Source: Phycicoccus avicenniae (GTDB lineage Bacteria; Actinomycetota; Actinomycetes; Actinomycetales; Dermatophilaceae). Taken from it: a stretch of 61,686 bases of DNA. The translations under genes and the position numbers were made by a program. A model generated the notes under the pieces. It had not been told where the DNA came from. It ran no database searches and worked only from the letters and a program-made list of their open reading frames with translations. Of the stretch, positions 44,935-52,689 are shown one piece after another. The stretch lies in contig NZ_JAGSNF010000002.1 of the NCBI RefSeq assembly GCF_018139485.1, positions 1 through 61,686 of the forward strand, in the 5' to 3' direction. Positions within the stretch are counted from its first letter, which is position 1, and every line of letters starts with the position of its first letter.

Positions 44935-45894
44935 ATGGCGCAAGGCACCGAGGTGCGGGAGAGGTCCGCCACGCCCTCCGCACCGTCCGCCCGACGGGGC
45001 CCCCGGCTGTTCGGGCCCGCCGACCCACGGCACGCGTCGTCCTACCCGGTCTCCTTCCTCCTGCCGGCGTTCGCGGTCCTGCTCGTCTTCTTCTTCCTCC
45101 CCACGGTCTACAACTTCGTCTACGCCTTCACGGACTGGTCCTCGTTCAAGGCCGAGATCAACTTCGTCGGCGCGGACAATTTCGAGCGGTTGTTGAGCAA
45201 CGGCGACCTGCTGCGGGCCCTGCGGATCACCGTCGTGTACGCCGTGCTCGTCGCCCTCTTCCAGAACCTCTTCGGTCTGCTCCTCGCCGTGCTCCTCGAG
45301 AACGACACCCGGGTCAACCGGCTCAGCCGGGTCTTCCTCTTCATCCCGGTCCTCATGTCGGCGCTCGCCGTCGGGTACATCTTCCAGGCCCTCCTCAAGC
45401 CGGACGGTGCCCTCAACGCGGTCCTCACCCGGGTGAGCGGCGACGAGGTGAGCACGGCCTGGCTCGGCAGCACGACGTGGACCATCGTCGTCGTCGCCGT
45501 CATCCACGGCTGGAAGTGGATGGGTCTGTCGATGCTCATCTACCTCGCGGGCCTCAAGACGATCGACGGCCAGCTCATCGAGGCCTCGAAGCTCGACGGC
45601 ACGACGGCGTGGCAGCGGTTCGTCCACGTACGCTTCCCGCTCCTGGCGCCGGCGGTCACGTTCAACGTCGCCACCGCGCTGCTCGGGTCGCTCAACAGCT
45701 TCGACATCGTCCAGGCGACGACCGGCGGTGGCCCGGCCCGCAGCACCGAGCTGCTCAACATCTTCATCTACCGCACCTTCGGGCAAGGCCTGTTCGCGCA
45801 GGCCACGACCATGAGCCTCGTGCTCTTCCTCACGGTCGCGCTCATGGCCTTCCCGGTCGTGGGGCTGCTCCGCCGACGGGAGAACGTCCTGTGA
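44935..45894 (+). CDS. Sugar ABC transporter permease (MalF-type)
   Basis: The 319-residue membrane protein has a polar N-terminus of about 40 residues, then six hydrophobic segments (SFLLPAFAVLLVFFFLPTVYNFVYAF first, residues ~41-66). The EAA loop is LIEASKLDGTTAWQRFVHVRFPLLAP. The ATG is preceded by CAGGAG. It forms the channel with the next permease, to which it is coupled by GTGA overlap at 45891. No ATPase gene occurs in this operon. Confidence 0.9.
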   Translation: MAQGTEVRERSATPSAPSARRGPRLFGPADPRHASSYPVSFLLPAFAVLLVFFFLPTVYNFVYAFTDWSSFKAEINFVGADNFERLLSNGDLLRALRITVVYAVLVALFQNLFGLLLAVLLENDTRVNRLSRVFLFIPVLMSALAVGYIFQALLKPDGALNAVLTRVSGDEVSTAWLGSTTWTIVVVAVIHGWKWMGLSMLIYLAGLKTIDGQLIEASKLDGTTAWQRFVHVRFPLLAPAVTFNVATALLGSLNSFDIVQATTGGGPARSTELLNIFIYRTFGQGLFAQATTMSLVLFLTVALMAFPVVGLLRRRENVL

Positions 45895-46790
45895 CCACCT
45901 CGACCACCACGACCGGAGCGGTCTCCTCGACGAGGGCCGCCACCGCCCCCCGGCGCCCACGACGGGACCGTGTCCGGGGCTGGGACCGGGTCCAGCCCGT
46001 CGTCGCCGTCCTCGTCGTCGTCCTGCTGCTCGGCGTCCCGCTCTGGATGGTCGTCGTCACCTCCGCCAAGCCGCAGGCCGAGGCGCAGAACCCCAACCTC
46101 GCCCTGCCGCAGCAGTGGCAGATGCTCGAGAACTACCGGACGGTCTGGGAGGACGGGCGGGTCCTCGACGCGTTCGTCGGCAGCGCCCTCATCCTCGCGC
46201 CGACGATCGCGATCGTGCTCACGGTCGGCTCGCTCGCGTCGTGGATCCTCGCCCGTCGCGGGGGCCGGGTGCTCGCCGTCGTCTACGCGATCGGGATCAG
46301 CGGCATCGTCCTGCCTCCCGCCGTCGTCACCGTCGTGCTGCTCCTGCGCCAGCTGGGGATCGACGGGACGATCCCCGGCATGGTCGGGGTGTACGTCGGC
46401 ATGTACCTCTCGACCGTCATCTTCTTCGTCACCGGCTTCGTGCGCACGGTCCCGCCGGAGCTCGAGGAGGCCGCCCGGGTCGACGGGGCCAAGCCGCTCA
46501 CCGTCTTCTTCCGGATCATCCTGCCGCTGCTGCGGCCGGTCCTCGCGACGGCGACGATCCTCATCAGCCTCTACGTGTGGAACGACGTCTTCTACGCCTT
46601 CTTCGTCGTCGGCGGCCGGGTCGACACCCTCCCGCTCAACCTCTTCCAGGTCGCCAGCGCCGGGCTCTACCTCGAGAACTGGCACCTCATCTTCGCCTAC
46701 GTCGTCCTCATGAGCCTGCCGTTGCTCGTCGTCTTCGCGGTGGCCCAGCGGCGGATCATCTCGGGGGTGACGAGCGGCGCGGTGAAGTGA
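45891..46790 (+). CDS. Carbohydrate ABC transporter permease (MalG-type)
   Basis: The 299-residue membrane protein has a Thr/Arg-rich cytoplasmic tail, six predicted helices and the EAA loop LEEAARVDGAKPLTVFFRIILPLLRP. The C-terminus QRRIISGVTSGAVK is typical of MalG-type permeases. The GTG start overlaps the preceding stop. After the gene, three 24-base tandem repeats separate it from the second LacI gene. Confidence 0.9.
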   Translation: MTTSTTTTGAVSSTRAATAPRRPRRDRVRGWDRVQPVVAVLVVVLLLGVPLWMVVVTSAKPQAEAQNPNLALPQQWQMLENYRTVWEDGRVLDAFVGSALILAPTIAIVLTVGSLASWILARRGGRVLAVVYAIGISGIVLPPAVVTVVLLLRQLGIDGTIPGMVGVYVGMYLSTVIFFVTGFVRTVPPELEEAARVDGAKPLTVFFRIILPLLRPVLATATILISLYVWNDVFYAFFVVGGRVDTLPLNLFQVASAGLYLENWHLIFAYVVLMSLPLLVVFAVAQRRIISGVTSGAVK

Positions 46791-46801
46791 CGTCGGCACG
46801 G

Positions 46802-46873
46802 GCGCGGACCCGCCTCGCCCCACGTGCGCGACTGCGCCTCGTGGCACGAGCGCGGACGCGCCTCGCCCCACGT
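46802..46873. repeat. Three 24-bp tandem repeats, intergenic
   Basis: Units are 46802-46825, 46826-46849 and 46850-46873. Units 1 and 3 differ at one base; unit 2 has diverged at about seven positions and is itself palindromic (GCGCCTCGTGGCACGAGCGC). They lie between the permease stop and the LacI start and may act as terminator, regulator site or dispersed genome repeat. Confidence 0.75.
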
Positions 46874-46887
46874 GCGCACAATGGGGT

Positions 46888-47931
46888 GTGACCACGACCT
46901 CGTCAGGCACGCCGGACGCGGGGCGCAAGCGCACGGCGAACATCCGTGACGTCGCGGCGACCGCGGGGGTGTCCTACCAGACCGTCTCCCGGGTGCTCAA
47001 CGACGCACCCAACGTCCGCGAGGAGACGCGCGCCCGCGTCCTCGCGGCGATCGAGGAGCACGGCTTCCGCCCGAGCCGCGCCGCCCGGTCGCTCAACTAC
47101 GGCCGGCGCGGCGCGGTCACCGTCGTCACTGCGGACACCCGGCTCTTCGGCCACGCGAGCACGCTGCGCGGGATCGAGGAGGCCGCGCGGGCCGTCGGGG
47201 ACAGCGTCGCGATCAGCGTCGTCGAGTCCGTCGAGGAGGAGCAGGTCCGCCGGCTCGTCGACCAGGTGTGCGATCCCAGCGCGGGTGCGGTCGTCGTCAT
47301 CGCGTTCGACCCCGTCGTCTTCGCCCTCCTCGAGCACGTGCCGGACGACGTCCCGGTCGTCGTCGCCGCCGAGCCGGGGTCGCACGACCCCGGCCGCCCC
47401 TCGCTGTCCCTCCAGGAGCGGGACGCCGCCGCCGAGGCGACCCGGCACCTGCTCGAGCTCGGTCACCGCACGGTCCACCACGTCGCCATCCCCTCGGAGG
47501 GGCGCATCGCCGGCCGCCAGCAGGGCTGGGTCGACGCGCTCACCACCGCGGGCGCGCCGGTGCCGGAGGTCGTCGTCGCCGGCTGGCAGCTCGCGGACGC
47601 GTACGACGCCGGGACCGGGCTCGCGGCACGGGACGACGTGACCGCGGTCTTCTGCGGCAACGACGACGTCGCCCTCGCCGTGTCCCGGGCGATGCACGAC
47701 GCCGGCCGGTCGGTCCCGGGGGACGTGAGCGTCGTGGGGTTCGACGACGTGCCGTTCGCGGCGTTCCTCACCCCGCCGCTGACGACGGTGCGGATGGACT
47801 TCGTCGCGCTCGGGCGGGCGGCGCACGCGATGGCGACGACGGTCGCCGGTGGCGGCACGCCCGTCGCGCCCGGCCTCCCGTCACCCGGGCTCGTCGTCCG
47901 CGGCTCGACGGCGCCGCCGCCGCGCCGCTGA
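46888..47931 (+). CDS. LacI family transcriptional regulator
   Basis: The 347-residue LacI/GalR repressor has NIRDVAATAGVSYQTVSRVLNDAPNVREETR near residues 15-45 and a sugar-binding domain ending SPGLVVRGSTAPPPRR. GTG 46888 lacks a clear ribosome site and follows a CACAAT sequence by five bases, suggesting a leaderless start. It lies between the importer operon and the secreted glycosidase gene at 48143; the palindrome at 48006 is a candidate site. It resembles the regulator at 40139 in sequence (DTTRFG/DTRLFG, then RGIEEAAR), suggesting duplication. Confidence 0.87.
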   Translation: MTTTSSGTPDAGRKRTANIRDVAATAGVSYQTVSRVLNDAPNVREETRARVLAAIEEHGFRPSRAARSLNYGRRGAVTVVTADTRLFGHASTLRGIEEAARAVGDSVAISVVESVEEEQVRRLVDQVCDPSAGAVVVIAFDPVVFALLEHVPDDVPVVVAAEPGSHDPGRPSLSLQERDAAAEATRHLLELGHRTVHHVAIPSEGRIAGRQQGWVDALTTAGAPVPEVVVAGWQLADAYDAGTGLAARDDVTAVFCGNDDVALAVSRAMHDAGRSVPGDVSVVGFDDVPFAAFLTPPLTTVRMDFVALGRAAHAMATTVAGGGTPVAPGLPSPGLVVRGSTAPPPRR

Positions 47932-47966
47932 CGAGCGGACCCGCCGGTCCACGGCCGGACGAGGGG

Positions 47967-48019
47967 TTGACGTGACCGAGGTCGTGGGTGACACTCGTCG
48001 CGGAATGTGACTAGTCACA
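47967..48019 (+). promoter_or_regulatory. Promoter with 14-bp perfect palindrome before the GH-A glycosidase
   Basis: TTGACG (47967-47972) and a weak GACACT (47990-47995) are 17 bases apart. The perfect palindrome TGTGACTAGTCACA (48006-48019) sits at about the transcription start and could block initiation when bound. The preceding LacI protein is the nearest candidate regulator. Confidence 0.55.
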
Positions 48020-48142
48020 ATCTGTTCGACCGGCCAACGGCGCCTGGTCCGACCGACGGGGTCCGTCGGCACGGCCCCGCCGCTCCAGGCGTCCCGCCTG
48101 CCGGCCGCCCGCCCCTGCACGACCCGTCGGAGGAGACCAGCA

Positions 48143-51100
48143 GTGACGCTGAGACAGCACGTAGCGAGAAGCACCGCGGGGGCCACGGCCCTCGTCGTCG
48201 GTGCCGGACTCATGGGGGCGGTCGCCACCCCGGCGGCCGGCGCCGAGGGAGACGTCCTGCGCGGGGTCGCCAGCGACCTGTGCATCACCGTCCCGGACGG
48301 AGGGGCGGGCGAGATCCTCACCCTCCAGTCCTGCGACGGCGGCCCCACGCAGCAGTGGGTCGAGACCGCGGACGGCGAGCTCGCCGCGCCCGGTGACCTC
48401 TGCATGGACCTCGCCGCCGCACCGGACGCGGGGACCCGCGTCGTGGCCGCCGACTGCGACGGGTCCGACACCCAGCAGTGGGACGTCCTCGAGGACCTCA
48501 CGATCCAGAGCGGTGCCGACGGGCGGCTCTGCGTCGACGCCTGGCAGGCGGCCACGACCCCCGGCACCGAGATCGCCACGTGGTGGTGCTCGGGCGCCCC
48601 GAACCAGCTGTGGGAGCGCACCGTCGAGCCCGCGACCCCCTCGGTCGTCGTGGACCTCGCCGACAGCACCGGCCCGATCCACGGCGGCGCCACCGGCGTC
48701 CTCTACGGGATGAGCGACGACGGCGTCCCCAGCGACGACCTCGTCGCAGGCCAGCGGCCCCGCACCCTGGCCCAGAAGCCGCCGAACGGTGACCAGCACC
48801 CCAACGGTGACGTCCTCGACATCTCCGACGCCTTCTTCGACAACGGCGGCGAGCAGATGGTCGTCTACATGCAGGACGTCTACAGCCGGTGGCCCTACCA
48901 GGAGCCGGACGACATCCAGGCCGACTACCTGCCGAAGATCCGGCAGCAGATGCAGGCCGTCATCGACTCCGGCCTGCCCATGGAGAAGTTCGCCTGGGTC
49001 CCGTTCAACGAGCCCGACGGCATCTGGTACCAGAACTGGGGCGGCGGTGAGCGCGAGAACTTCCTCCGCGACTGGGACGCCGCGTACGAGGTCATCCGCG
49101 AGATGGACCCCGACGCCGTCATCGTCGGGCCGAACGAGGCCGTGTGGCACGCCGACCGGGTCCGTGACCTCATGACCCACGCGCAGGAGGCCGGCACGCT
49201 GCCGGACGTCATGGCGTGGCACGAGCTCGGGACCGGCTCGCTCGGCTCGCGGGGCTACCGCGCGCACTTCGAGGAGTACCGGCAGCTCGAGCGCGACCTC
49301 GGGATCGACCCGCTGCCGATCAACATCGACGAGTACGGCAACCGCCACGACATGGGCAACCCGGGCCGCCTCATCCAGTGGCTCTCGATGTTCGAGGACA
49401 CCAAGGTCGACGGTGACATGGCGTTCTGGACCTACGCCGGCAACCTGTCCGACCACGCCGTCCAGACGGCGATGGCCAACGGCGGCTGGTGGCTCAACAA
49501 GTGGTACTCCGACCTCTCGGGCCACACCGTCGCGTTGACGCCGGAGGCCGTCCGGCCGGACACCCTCCAGGGGATCGCCGCGCTCGACGAGTCCAAGCGC
49601 CTCGCGACCGTGCTCGTCGGCGGCAACGACGACGGCGGCGTGCTCCGGGTGCAGAACATGCCGGCCGACGTCCTCGGTGACACCGTCGACGTCTTCGTCG
49701 AGTCGACCGACGTCACCGGCCAGGAGGGCGAGGCCTCGTCCCCCATGGTCGACTCCGTCACCCGGATGACGGTCACCGACGGCGGCATCGAGGTGCCCGT
49801 CCCCGCCGACGCGCAGTCGGCGTACCGGGTGAGCATCGTGCCCGCCGCCGGGGACGCCCCGGCCGAGCCCGACGCCGTGTGGTCGGCCTCCTACGAGGCC
49901 GAGGACGCGACCCTCGTCGACGCGCAGGCCTACTCCCAGACCGGCGACTGGAGCTATGCCGCCTCCGGTCTGGCGGACGTGGGCTCGTTCAACCGGCCCT
50001 CGTCGCGGGTGACCTTCGACGTGGAGGTCCCGGCGGACGGGACCTACGAGCTCGGCGTCATCGCGGGCAACGACAAGACGTGGAGCCAGCACGCGCTGTA
50101 CGTCGACGACGCGTACGTCGGCCGGGTCACCTACTCGGCGACCCTCGGCTGGACCTACCGGGCCCGGGCCGAGGTGCAGGTCGACCTGTCCGCCGGCGCC
50201 CACGAGGTGTCGCTGCGCGCCACGGGCCCGGACGGTCCCCTCGACGTGAACTACGACGTCACGCTGGACCGTCTCGACGTCTCGGTGCCCGAGCCGGAGG
50301 AGCTGACCTTCCCGCTGTGGCAGGCGCGCCTCTCCGGTGACGTCTCCGTCGACCACTCGAGCACCGACCGTCCGGTCACGCTGGAGGCCGACGCGGCCGC
50401 CCAGCTCTTCGTCGGCGCCCCGGCGGACGGGTACTACGACCTCGTCCGGTCCGGCAGTGCGGAGAATGACGGCACGCTCGAGGTCCTCGTCTCGGGCCGG
50501 GACCTCGGGGGCGAGGCCGGCGCCGTGCCGGCCGGCGAGGGGACCGTCTCGACGACGGTCTTCCTCCACCGCGGGGTCAACGAGGTGCGGCTCACCAACA
50601 CCGGCGGCACGCCGGTGACGGTGTCCTCCCTCTCGACGGTCCGCAACACCGACGCCGACGACGCCACCGTCGCGGTCGAGGCCGAGGACCTACAGGTGCA
50701 GGGCGAGGCCGCGACGGCGTCGAGCCGGTGGGCATCCGGTGGGACCTACGTCGGTGACGTCGGCCAGGACGGCTCGCTCGTCTGGGAGCGTCCGGACGGT
50801 GTCGACGCCGGTGAGTACGTGCTCACCGTCGGGTACGCCAACGCCGAGGTCAACCTCGGTCACCCGTACAACACCGACGTCGTGACGCGCTTCGTCGACA
50901 CGACCGAGGCCGGCGGGGACACCACCCGGTCGCCGTACCGCCACAACTACACGTGGGACGGTTTCTGGGACGTCTCCTCCGACCTCGACCTCACGACCGA
51001 CGACGGTGCCCTCACCTTCGCCCGGTCGGACGGGTCCGCGCCGAACATCGACCGCCTGTCGCTGTCGCCGTTCACGCTGGGCACGACGGTCGACGTCGAG

Positions 51101-51679
51101 GGCCCGGAGCCCACCGACTCGGTGGGTCCGGTGGTGACGGTCAAGGACGGTGAGCGGTTCACGGTGGGCCGGGACGGGACGTACTCGAAGGTCTCGTTCA
51201 CGCTCCACGACGTGGACGGTCTCGTGGACCGGCTCACGCTCAACGGGGTCGAGAAGGACCTCACGGACGACGCGTGGTCGGACCTGAACTTCGTCACCCC
51301 GGGCATGTTCGGGGCGGTCGAGGGCGCGAACACTCTCGTGGTGTACGACGTCGCGGGGAACGCCACGACGGTGGAGTTCACCCTGGACGTCACGGCTCCG
51401 ACGGTGACGGTCAAGGACGGTGAGCGGTTCACCGACGTGGTGAACGCGAAGAAGAACCGGTACCGGATGGTGTCCTTCAAGCTCCACGACGCCGGGAAGG
51501 TCGACACGGTCGTCCTCAACGGGGTCGAGAAGGGCCTGAGCGACAACGCGTGGTCGGACCTGAACTTCGTGAAGGTCGGGGCGTTCGGCGCGGTCAAGGG
51601 TGAGAACACCCTCGTCGTGCACGACGTCGCCGGGAACACCACCACGGTCGAGTTCGAGCTGCGCAAGCCCAAGGAGTAG
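48143..51679 (+). CDS. Secreted clan GH-A glycosidase with ricin-type and CBM modules
   Basis: The 1,178-residue protein has a signal peptide (~34 residues), then a ricin B-type trefoil lectin (about 36-170) with three QxW motifs (QQWVET, QQWDVL, QLWERT). The catalytic domain (about 170-573) is GH39-like: Glu290 in PFNEPDG is the likely acid/base and Glu397 in NIDEYGN the likely nucleophile, as in clan GH-A. Two or three CBM6/35-like domains (about 583-713 and 843-977) precede two ~88-residue C-terminal repeats (992-1178) shared with the 23855 protein. A GTG start has GGAGGAG upstream. The glycan target is unknown. Confidence 0.82.
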   Translation: MTLRQHVARSTAGATALVVGAGLMGAVATPAAGAEGDVLRGVASDLCITVPDGGAGEILTLQSCDGGPTQQWVETADGELAAPGDLCMDLAAAPDAGTRVVAADCDGSDTQQWDVLEDLTIQSGADGRLCVDAWQAATTPGTEIATWWCSGAPNQLWERTVEPATPSVVVDLADSTGPIHGGATGVLYGMSDDGVPSDDLVAGQRPRTLAQKPPNGDQHPNGDVLDISDAFFDNGGEQMVVYMQDVYSRWPYQEPDDIQADYLPKIRQQMQAVIDSGLPMEKFAWVPFNEPDGIWYQNWGGGERENFLRDWDAAYEVIREMDPDAVIVGPNEAVWHADRVRDLMTHAQEAGTLPDVMAWHELGTGSLGSRGYRAHFEEYRQLERDLGIDPLPINIDEYGNRHDMGNPGRLIQWLSMFEDTKVDGDMAFWTYAGNLSDHAVQTAMANGGWWLNKWYSDLSGHTVALTPEAVRPDTLQGIAALDESKRLATVLVGGNDDGGVLRVQNMPADVLGDTVDVFVESTDVTGQEGEASSPMVDSVTRMTVTDGGIEVPVPADAQSAYRVSIVPAAGDAPAEPDAVWSASYEAEDATLVDAQAYSQTGDWSYAASGLADVGSFNRPSSRVTFDVEVPADGTYELGVIAGNDKTWSQHALYVDDAYVGRVTYSATLGWTYRARAEVQVDLSAGAHEVSLRATGPDGPLDVNYDVTLDRLDVSVPEPEELTFPLWQARLSGDVSVDHSSTDRPVTLEADAAAQLFVGAPADGYYDLVRSGSAENDGTLEVLVSGRDLGGEAGAVPAGEGTVSTTVFLHRGVNEVRLTNTGGTPVTVSSLSTVRNTDADDATVAVEAEDLQVQGEAATASSRWASGGTYVGDVGQDGSLVWERPDGVDAGEYVLTVGYANAEVNLGHPYNTDVVTRFVDTTEAGGDTTRSPYRHNYTWDGFWDVSSDLDLTTDDGALTFARSDGSAPNIDRLSLSPFTLGTTVDVEGPEPTDSVGPVVTVKDGERFTVGRDGTYSKVSFTLHDVDGLVDRLTLNGVEKDLTDDAWSDLNFVTPGMFGAVEGANTLVVYDVAGNATTVEFTLDVTAPTVTVKDGERFTDVVNAKKNRYRMVSFKLHDAGKVDTVVLNGVEKGLSDNAWSDLNFVKVGAFGAVKGENTLVVHDVAGNTTTVEFELRKPKE
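51118..51676 (+). repeat. Two C-terminal repeat units shared with the 23855 gene
   Basis: Two units of the TVKDG...VSFKLHD...WSDLNF...FGAVKGENTLVV module are encoded. They match the three units at 27164-27955 in protein and, visibly, in long stretches of DNA (for example TTCACGGTGGGCCGGGACGG). Confidence 0.85.
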
Positions 51680-51695
51680 CGGGACGGCAGTCCCG

Positions 51696-51731
51696 CGGAC
51701 GCCGCCACGACCTCTGTCGTGGCGGCGTCCG
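51696..51731. terminator. Terminator between convergent genes
   Basis: A perfect 16-bp stem (51696-51711 with 51716-51731) around a 4-base loop lies 16 bases after the glycosidase stop. It can also serve the oppositely oriented gene ending at 51745. Confidence 0.8.
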
Positions 51732-51744
51732 TCGTGTGGCGGGG

Positions 51745-52542
51745 TCAGTGGAAGGCGCGGGCCCTCACCGCCGGGTCGAGGTCACGGTCCAGGTGCGGGT
51801 ATCGACCCTCGGTGAGGAGCGTGGTGCCGAGGTCGACGAGGGCCCCGTAGGCGGCCCAGGCGAGGGCGCCGCCGGTGGACACCCGCCGGACGCCGAGGGC
51901 GGCGAGCGCCCCGACGTCGGGGGTGCCCGGCTGCGCGAGGACGTTGACCGGCGCGCCGGTCTCGCGGACGAGGCGGGCGAGGTCCTCGGGCCGGGTGACG
52001 CCGGGTGCGTACACGACGTCGGCCCCGGCCTCCTGGTAGGCCCGCAGCCGGGCGACGGTGTCGTCGAGGTCGTCGCCGCCGTAGAGGTGGCTCTCGGCGC
52101 GTGCCGTGACGACGAGGCCGCGCTCCGCGGCCGCCGCCGTCACCGCCGCGACGGCCTCGACCGCTCGGTCGAGGGGGACGACCGCGCCGGCGCCGGGGTC
52201 GTAGTCCTCGACGGACAGGCCGGCGGCCCCGGCGTCGGCGAGCAGCTGCACCGTGCGGGCGGCGCCGCCCGGCTCGTCGGGGAAGCAGCGTTCGGCGTCG
52301 ACGGAGAGCGGGACGTCGACCGCGGCGGCGAGGTCGGCCACGTGGGCGAGGAGCTCGTCCCGGCGGACGGTCTGGTCACCGCGGCCCCGGGTCGCTGCCA
52401 GCCCGGAGCTCGTCGTCGCGAGCGCGCGGAAGCCGACGTCCTCGAGGAGCCGGGCGGACCCGACGTCCCACGGGTTGGGCATGACGAAGATGCCGTCCTC
52501 GTGGAGGGTGGCGAAGCGGCGGGTGGTCTCGGTCGCGGTCAT
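51745..52542 (-). CDS. Isocitrate lyase/PEP mutase family protein
   Basis: The 265-residue TIM-barrel protein begins FVMPNPWDVGSARLLEDVGF and ALATTSSGLAATRGRGD, and has VDVPLSVDAERCF, GLSVEDYDPGAG (the acidic metal motif) and VVTARAESHLYGG. These are hallmarks of the small ICL/PEP mutase-like group. Family reactions form or break C-C or C-P bonds next to a carboxylate, such as methylisocitrate- or oxaloacetate-type substrates. The catalytic Cys loop of true isocitrate lyases (KKCGH) is not present, so the reaction is unknown. Monocistronic. Confidence 0.85.
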   Translation of the reverse strand: MTATETTRRFATLHEDGIFVMPNPWDVGSARLLEDVGFRALATTSSGLAATRGRGDQTVRRDELLAHVADLAAAVDVPLSVDAERCFPDEPGGAARTVQLLADAGAAGLSVEDYDPGAGAVVPLDRAVEAVAAVTAAAAERGLVVTARAESHLYGGDDLDDTVARLRAYQEAGADVVYAPGVTRPEDLARLVRETGAPVNVLAQPGTPDVGALAALGVRRVSTGGALAWAAYGALVDLGTTLLTEGRYPHLDRDLDPAVRARAFH

Positions 52543-52613
52543 GCGAGCAGTCTCGCGCTCGCCGGGGACACCCGGCCGGTCACGCCCGGTCGCGAACGGG
52601 GCCCGTCCGTCGG

Positions 52614-52627
52614 TTAGGTTTACCTAA
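52614..52627. promoter_or_regulatory. TTAGGT-TT-ACCTAA palindrome before the ABC exporter
   Basis: A 6-bp perfect inverted repeat around TT lies 63 bases upstream of the exporter start, in an otherwise GC-rich gap. The half-sites equal those of IdeR/DtxR iron boxes, but the centre is about five bases shorter than the usual 19-bp box, so iron control is uncertain. Confidence 0.45.
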
Positions 52628-52689
52628 GTCATCGTCGCGCCCGGCCGCCACCCGTGCCGACGTCGCCCGCTCCGTGCCCGAGGACCCCT

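Noticed and set aside
46802-46873. CRISPR-like array
   Set aside because: The three units are directly adjacent without spacers, and no cas genes are present.
48011-50569. 852-codon minus-strand open frame opposite the GH-A glycosidase
   Set aside because: Composition-driven shadow; the plus strand shows catalytic motifs and a signal peptide.
52614-52627. Full IdeR/DtxR iron box
   Set aside because: Half-sites match but the centre is about five bases too short for the 19-bp consensus, so only a related palindrome is reported.
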